Assembly: GCA_020217065.1 (NCBI GenBank)
Contig: JAIWOB010000110.1
Span: forward strand, 1-10,000
Direction: 5' to 3'
Length of the DNA stretch: 10,000 bases
From: Chloroflexota bacterium
GTDB lineage: Bacteria; Chloroflexota; Anaerolineae; Anaerolineales; Villigracilaceae
Of this stretch, positions 6,243-10,000 are shown piece by piece (within the stretch, counting starts at the first letter, position 1; the number at the start of each line of letters is the position of its first letter). Below the pieces are notes generated by a model. That model ran no database searches. It was not told the DNA's origin and worked only from the letters and a program-made list of their open reading frames with translations. The translations under genes were made by a program, and so were the position numbers.

Positions 6243-7368
6243 CATTCCCCGCCCTTTTCGCATTATTCGACCATTGGGTCAGCAACTCAGGCGCGCGAGA
6301 CTCAAACGTCCCTTCGGCAATGTAGGCTCGGATTTGCTCCATCAATCGAATCAGCGCTCTCAGGTTGTGTATCGAAATCAGAGTCCCCGCCAGCAGTTCT
6401 TTTGCGATAATCAGATGACGGAGGTAGGCGCGGGTGAAGGTCCGGCAGGCGTAGCAGTCGCAGGTTTCATCAATCGGACGTTGGTCGCGGGCAAAGGTCG
6501 CGTTCATCAGGTTCAAACGTCCTTCGGGAGCAAAGGCGGAATGATGCCGCGCGAGGCGGGTCGGCAGGACGCAGTCGAAGATGTCCACGCCGCGCAAGAC
6601 GCCGTTGATTAAATCTTCGGGTGTGCCGACTCCCATCAGGTAGCGCGGCTTGTCTTCGGGCAGCAGCGGCGCGACCACGTCCAGCGTGTCGTACATTTCT
6701 TTTTTCGTCTCACCCACCGAAAGCCCGCCGATGGCGATGCCAGGCGTATCGAGCGAGGCGATGAAGCGCGCCGATTCCACCCGCAGGTCGGGATTGATTC
6801 CGCCCTGCACGATGCCAAACAAAGCCTGGTCGGCGCGGGTCTTGGCGGCAAGCGAACGTTCCGCCCAGCGGTGAGTCCGCTGCATGGCGATTTTAGTGTA
6901 CGCCAAATCGTTCGGGTCGGAGCATTCGTCGAACGCCATGATGATGTCCGCGCCGAGGTTCTCCTGAATCGAAATGGATTTTTCGGGCGTGAAGCGGTGC
7001 GTCGAACCGTCAATGTGACTTTTGAAGGTCACGCCGTCGTCGTCAACCTTGCGGGTCTGCGAAAGCGAGAAAACCTGAAATCCGCCCGAGTCGGTCAGCA
7101 TGGGGTTATGCCACTGCATGAACTTGTGCAGCCCGCCCATCTCGCGGATGAGTTCGTCGCCGGGGCGCAGATAAAGATGATAGGTGTTGCTCAAGACCAG
7201 CGAGGCGTTAATCTCTTTGAGGTGTTCAGGCGTGAGCGTTTTGACCGTTGCCTGCGTTCCAACGGGCGCGAAGACGGGCGTGAGAAGGTCGCCGTGCGGC
7301 GTGGAGAAAATTCCCGCGCGGGCGCGGTTGTTTTGGGCGGTGACAGTAAATTGAAACATGGAATCCAT
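6238..7368 (-). CDS. tgt: Queuine tRNA-ribosyltransferase (tRNA-guanine transglycosylase)
   Basis: Cytoplasmic enzyme that exchanges guanine 34 of GUN-anticodon tRNAs for the queuosine precursor preQ1. The 376-residue length is normal for bacterial Tgt. Key residues are present: D93 in LTDSGGFQVFSLSQ, the binding residues DECSDPND (147-154) and GIVQGG (185-190), GGLSVGE (214-220), and the catalytic nucleophile D265 in DIFDCVLPTR. The structural zinc site is C303, C305, C308 and H334. Two starts are possible. ATG 7368 (MDSMFQF) has AAGG 5 bases upstream. ATG 7359 (MFQFTVTA) lies 7 bases after a perfect TATAAT and could be leaderless. The rest of the queuosine pathway is not in the window. Its stop lies within a repeat arm next to the four-helix-bundle gene. 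Confidence 0.97.
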   Translation of the reverse strand: MDSMFQFTVTAQNNRARAGIFSTPHGDLLTPVFAPVGTQATVKTLTPEHLKEINASLVLSNTYHLYLRPGDELIREMGGLHKFMQWHNPMLTDSGGFQVFSLSQTRKVDDDGVTFKSHIDGSTHRFTPEKSISIQENLGADIIMAFDECSDPNDLAYTKIAMQRTHRWAERSLAAKTRADQALFGIVQGGINPDLRVESARFIASLDTPGIAIGGLSVGETKKEMYDTLDVVAPLLPEDKPRYLMGVGTPEDLINGVLRGVDIFDCVLPTRLARHHSAFAPEGRLNLMNATFARDQRPIDETCDCYACRTFTRAYLRHLIIAKELLAGTLISIHNLRALIRLMEQIRAYIAEGTFESRAPELLTQWSNNAKRAGNG

Positions 7369-7372
7369 TATA
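7367..7372 (-). promoter_or_regulatory. TATAAT -10-like box at the tgt start
   Basis: A perfect TATAAT on the minus strand overlaps the first possible tgt start codon (ATG 7368-7366). Transcription from it would begin at about the second ATG (7359-7357), seven bases further. No convincing -35 box is seen at 16-18 bases upstream and the extended -10 TG is missing, so this may be chance. Confidence 0.25.
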
Positions 7373-7390
7373 ACCTTGCCTTACAAGACA

Positions 7391-7414
7391 TCAGCCCGAC
7401 AAATGCCAGGCTGA
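7391..7414 (-). terminator. Weak hairpin between the cytochrome c gene and tgt
   Basis: The minus-strand RNA can form an 8-pair stem (arms 7414-7407 and 7398-7391) with one G-U pair and an 8-base loop. It lies about 30 bases after the cytochrome stop codon. No clear U-run follows, so it is at best a weak intrinsic terminator or an mRNA-stabilising hairpin. It separates the cytochrome genes from tgt. Confidence 0.3.
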
Positions 7415-7442
7415 ATCGCATAAGTCAAGACTGGAGGGTTGA

Positions 7443-8882
7443 CTAATCGTCTCCGCCTTCTCCACCCTCGTGTTCCCTGCCATCGGGATGACATTCCATG
7501 CAATTCTCGAAATTGGAAATGCCCTCTTCCAAATGCTCCGAGCGGATATTCGACTCGTTGTGCTCATGGCAGCCGTAACAGGTGTAGGTTTTATATCCAG
7601 CGGGATGACAGGTGGCGCAAGACGATACGCCGCTTTCACCGTGATTCATGGGGAATGTGTGGTCTCCATTATAGGCGGCGGGAGTCCATGCGGTTGTGGT
7701 GTGGCAGGCAGCGCAGTCCGTGCCGAAATCGCCCATGTGCCGGGTCGGCTCGGCGTGACATGCAAAACAGGTCGTATCCAATCCCTTGAACCGACCGCTT
7801 GTATGACATTTCTCGCAAGCCGTATTTACGTGCGCTCCTGTCAGCGGGAAATTAGACAGGTTGTGGTCAAAGATTACGTCTTCCCAATCGTTGGGGGTAT
7901 GACAGGCGGAGCAGTCGGCGCCAAATTCTCCGTTGTGCTCATCATCCTGTTGGTGGCATGAATAGCAATCGGTGGGCGCGCCTTTGAAAACGTTGTCCAC
8001 ATGACACTGTTCGCACTTGGCTTCGGCGTGCTTGCCTTCGAGTTTGAAAGCCGAAAGGTTGTGGTCGAATTTCGCGGGCTGCCAGCCTGCGGGTGAATGA
8101 CAGGCGGCGCAATCCTGCCCAAAGCGTCCGTCGTGTTCGTCATCCTGCCGGTGGCACGAAAAACAATCCTTTGGCGCGGACTGCAAATCCGCAACGGTTC
8201 GCGCGTCGAGGTGACATTTCGCGCAAGCCGCTTTGGCATGTTCGCCGTCAAGTTTGAAAGCAAAGACAGAGTGAGTGAAGTCGTCGCCAAACCTGTCCAC
8301 GCCGTCATGGCAGGCAAGGCAATCATTTCCAAACGAAAGGACATGCGACTGGGTGAAGACAACATCCAGTTGGCGATGACAGGTATCGCAGGCAACGGGA
8401 GAAAAAGCCGCAATGTTGTCGCCGTGACAATCGGAGCAGGTCGCGGCTGGAAGCGGGTGACCGTTCAACGAAAAGCCCAGCGCCTCATGCGGAAATTCGT
8501 TGTCGCCCAGTTCGGTCAGCGACGCGGTCTTGCCGCGATGTTCGGGATGACAGTCGCGGCAGGCAAGCGTGGGACTCTTTTGTTTGATGGCTCCATGCAG
8601 TTGAGCCACGTCGAACATCTGCGCCGCAATATCGGTGTGGCAAGCCGCGCAACGGTCCGCCATGGTTTCGCGCCCCAGAGGAAAAACATGACAAGCCGAA
8701 CACTCTCGAATCTGGGCGTGTGAAGCGACGCCGCCGTAGGTATCGCCCGCTTGGGCGTTCAACGCGCCCGCCGAAAACATCTCTCCGCCGTTGAAAAGGG
8801 CAAAGCCTAAAATCGCGCAGACGGTGATGAAAACAGAAATTATCCCTGACCCCGTGAGACATCCGAGACGATTGGTTTGCAT
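7443..8882 (-). CDS. Membrane-anchored 18-haem c-type cytochrome
   Basis: A 479-residue multihaem cytochrome probably carrying electrons outside the cytoplasmic membrane. One hydrophobic segment (about 13-31) acts as signal or anchor, and everything after it is exported. I count 18 CxxCH sites, starting at C61, 78, 108, 149, 165, 188, 220, 240, 258, 290, 306, 324, 356, 372, 390, 422, 435 and 461. The middle is a tandem repeat of about 66-71 residues with three haems each: two clear copies plus one divergent (haem triplets at 220, 290 and 356) and a degenerate copy (149). Each clear repeat also keeps three non-CxxCH histidines (H204/H215/H250, H274/H285/H316, H340/H351/H382), fitting bis-histidine ligation. 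The tail is acidic and rich in glycine and histidine. The ATG has AGGTG 5 bases upstream and lies 8 bases after the b-type cytochrome gene, so the two are surely cotranscribed. The terminal acceptor is unknown; nitrogen or metal respiration or extracellular transfer are possible. Confidence 0.93.
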   Translation of the reverse strand: MQTNRLGCLTGSGIISVFITVCAILGFALFNGGEMFSAGALNAQAGDTYGGVASHAQIRECSACHVFPLGRETMADRCAACHTDIAAQMFDVAQLHGAIKQKSPTLACRDCHPEHRGKTASLTELGDNEFPHEALGFSLNGHPLPAATCSDCHGDNIAAFSPVACDTCHRQLDVVFTQSHVLSFGNDCLACHDGVDRFGDDFTHSVFAFKLDGEHAKAACAKCHLDARTVADLQSAPKDCFSCHRQDDEHDGRFGQDCAACHSPAGWQPAKFDHNLSAFKLEGKHAEAKCEQCHVDNVFKGAPTDCYSCHQQDDEHNGEFGADCSACHTPNDWEDVIFDHNLSNFPLTGAHVNTACEKCHTSGRFKGLDTTCFACHAEPTRHMGDFGTDCAACHTTTAWTPAAYNGDHTFPMNHGESGVSSCATCHPAGYKTYTCYGCHEHNESNIRSEHLEEGISNFENCMECHPDGREHEGGEGGDD

Positions 8883-8890
8883 GGCTTCAC

Positions 8891-9445
8891 CTACTTAAGA
8901 AAGGTGGCATAATACAGCGCCCCGCCCATGTGGACAAAGGCGGTCACGAACAAGACCATACCAATCGGAATGTGAACTGCGTGCCAAAGCGACATCAACC
9001 GCCGCGCCTGCCGCAGCGCAGATTCTGACAGCGCACCTTCGATTTCCAGCCCGTCGAGAGTGCGCGGGATGCGGGTGAAAATGTAACGCCCGATGAATCC
9101 GCTGATGACGATGATGACCGTGAAAAGCGTCGTCACGCCCGCAATGCCGTTGAACTTCCAGGAGGTGTGGAGCAAAACCATGTACGGTCCGACCAGCCCT
9201 GTGAAAATGTGAAACTGAAGCCAGGAAGACATTTTGCCCCATCTGGCGCTGCGCGTCCGCTTGCGCAGGCTGTAAAGGGTTTCAGTCATCAACATCAGGA
9301 GGAATCCGAAGACGCCAAGCAGGTGACCGAACAACTCACCCGCCGCGGGAATTCTCTGCGTGAACACGACCACCGCGCCGTACACGCCTGTAATCAAAAT
9401 CCCAGCCAAAAGCGCCAGCCAGAGTTCTTTTCCGCCACGAAGCAT
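8891..9445 (-). CDS. Five-helix b-type cytochrome membrane protein
   Basis: A 184-residue integral membrane protein with about five helices: 9-28, 37-60, 75-95, 101-123 and 152-180. Histidines H79 and H93 in helix 3 and H158 and H172 in helix 5 each form an H-x13-H pair, the spacing of dihaem b-type cytochromes, so it can carry two haems b across the membrane. H41 in helix 2 and H155 are additional candidates. A charged loop at 124-150 (RIPRTLDGLEIEG) faces one side. The ATG has an AGGAG Shine-Dalgarno about 8 bases upstream. It precedes the 18-haem cytochrome by 8 bases and follows an FAD oxidoreductase gene, so a quinol- or flavin-to-cytochrome c electron route is likely. Resemblance to ferric-reductase-like or DUF4405-type cytochromes is general; I cannot name the exact family. 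Confidence 0.85.
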   Translation of the reverse strand: MLRGGKELWLALLAGILITGVYGAVVVFTQRIPAAGELFGHLLGVFGFLLMLMTETLYSLRKRTRSARWGKMSSWLQFHIFTGLVGPYMVLLHTSWKFNGIAGVTTLFTVIIVISGFIGRYIFTRIPRTLDGLEIEGALSESALRQARRLMSLWHAVHIPIGMVLFVTAFVHMGGALYYATFLK

Positions 9446-9474
9446 AATGCGTTCTCCTGTTTTTGAAACTTTTC

Positions 9475-9555
9475 GCCCTCCCGACAGAGCGTCGGGACAA
9501 TGCGAGCGAAGTCGAAGGGCTTTCGTACAATCGCGCTCCGACGACGCTCAGCGCG
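9475..9555. repeat. REP-like intergenic palindrome cluster
   Basis: Between the oxidoreductase and the b-type cytochrome genes lie two perfect hairpins. The first has a 7-base stem (9479-9485 with 9491-9497, loop of 5). The second has a 6-base stem (9532-9537 with 9550-9555, loop of 12). An outer GCCCT/AGGGC pair (9475-9479, 9516-9520) partly competes with the first. A 14-base core, GAGCGAAGTCGAAG at 9504, recurs inverted at 9536-9549 with 11 of 14 matches. The core resembles the CTTCGACTTCGCTC-type repeat scattered through intergenic DNA of many bacteria. The second hairpin follows the oxidoreductase stop by about 17 bases and could also slow transcription, but no U-run follows. Confidence 0.55.
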
Positions 9556-9572
9556 GAACAATTTTCAAATGA

Positions 9573-10000
9573 CTACAACGCCGCCTGTTTGCGCCACGTC
9601 ACCCAAAAATCTGCGATGAGGTTGGCGATGGGAGCGTTTGGCTTCAGCAGTTTCTCGCGGATGGGTGAAATATCTGCGCCACGCGCAATCATCTTTTGCA
9701 AAGGCAGCGAGAGGGTTTGGTCGCCCATCACCACCGCGCCGAGCAGTTTTTCTTCGCCAAGAATTAACCGCAGGCGATTGACCTCGAATCCGCTTTGCGC
9801 CACCATCACATCGGGCAGGCTGCGCCAGGTCTCGCTGTCGCCGCGCGCAATGCCTAAGACGTCTTCGTCCCGTCCCCGCCCCACCGCGCCGATGATGGTG
9901 GCGGTCAGACCTGCGAGGCGGGTGACATTGAAGGGCGGCGATTTCAGATATGCGGATTTGCCCCCCGCCATATTCATCCCCGCCACGCGACCCTGCTCCC
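9573..10000 (-). CDS. FAD/NAD(P)-dependent oxidoreductase, C-terminal part (5'-truncated by window edge)
   Basis: The last 142 residues of a flavoprotein are visible and the gene continues beyond the right edge. The frame stays open to the edge and reads EQGRVAGMNMAGG, which matches the conserved end of the FAD domain in pyridine nucleotide-disulphide oxidoreductases (nitrite reductase/NADH oxidase-like). The GTG at 9986 is therefore internal and not the start. The rest is the C-terminal alpha/beta domain, with PPFNVTRLAGLTATIIGAVG, FEVNRLRLILGEEKLLGAVVMGD and a helical tail ending WVTWRKQAAL. The enzyme would take electrons from NAD(P)H onto FAD. It lies 127 bases upstream of the b-type and c-type cytochrome genes and may feed them, although the REP-like repeat between them leaves cotranscription open. 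The exact substrate cannot be told from this part. Confidence 0.85.
   Translation of the reverse strand, partial: EQGRVAGMNMAGGKSAYLKSPPFNVTRLAGLTATIIGAVGRGRDEDVLGIARGDSETWRSLPDVMVAQSGFEVNRLRLILGEEKLLGAVVMGDQTLSLPLQKMIARGADISPIREKLLKPNAPIANLIADFWVTWRKQAAL

Noticed and set aside
7680..8300. Regularly spaced repeats that might suggest a CRISPR or satellite array
   Set aside because: The period is about 198 bases, is imperfect, and follows the three-haem protein repeat, so it is coding and not an array.
8097..8723. Plus-strand open frame of 208 codons opposite the multihaem cytochrome
   Set aside because: The CxxCH series on the minus strand is decisive. The plus-strand translation is a shadow of the repeated codons.
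9573..9986. A small independent gene starting at GTG 9986
   Set aside because: The frame stays open to the window edge and the residues before the GTG continue the FAD-domain motif EQGRVAGMNMAGG, so this is the tail of a larger gene.

Overview
Every gene I can support in this window lies on the minus strand, so transcription runs from right (10000) to left (1). Coding is dense: the longest non-coding stretch is about 130 bases and there is no gene-free stretch over 300 bases. I see no tRNA, rRNA, CRISPR array, transposase or phage gene. The sequence looks moderately GC-rich. The mix of a GAF/receiver histidine kinase with an unusual H-box, paired MacB/LolD-type ATPases, a stand-alone four-helix-bundle (S23-type) gene and a large multihaem cytochrome suggests an environmental bacterium. 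Chloroflexota of the Anaerolineae type is my best guess, but this is inferred from gene style and not from a marker gene.

Right part (about 10000-7443): a respiratory or redox cluster. In transcription order it holds the C-terminal part of an FAD/NAD(P)-dependent oxidoreductase, a short intergenic region with REP-like palindromes, a five-helix b-type cytochrome with two H-x13-H pairs, and, 8 bases later, a membrane-anchored c-type cytochrome with 18 CxxCH haem sites built on a repeat of about 66 residues. The likely role is to pass electrons from a flavoprotein or the quinone pool through the membrane to an extracytoplasmic haem wire.

Middle part (about 7368-3806): mostly housekeeping genes. 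These are tgt (queuosine tRNA modification), a small four-helix-bundle protein flanked by an imperfect 22-base inverted repeat, uppP (undecaprenyl diphosphate recycling), and an M20/CPG2-like metallopeptidase that overlaps uppP by 8 bases.

Left part (3756-1): a tightly coupled three-gene unit. A canonical ABC ATPase is followed by a paralogous ATPase with a degenerate signature motif and a C-terminal cyclic-nucleotide-binding-like domain. Next comes a receiver-GAF-histidine kinase that runs off the left edge. Both junctions are 4-base start/stop overlaps (ATGA, GTGA). A promoter-like sequence sits so close to the first ATG that the transcript may be almost leaderless. No permease is in the window. 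This ATPase pair plus sensor kinase is the most system-like and least conventional part of the window.
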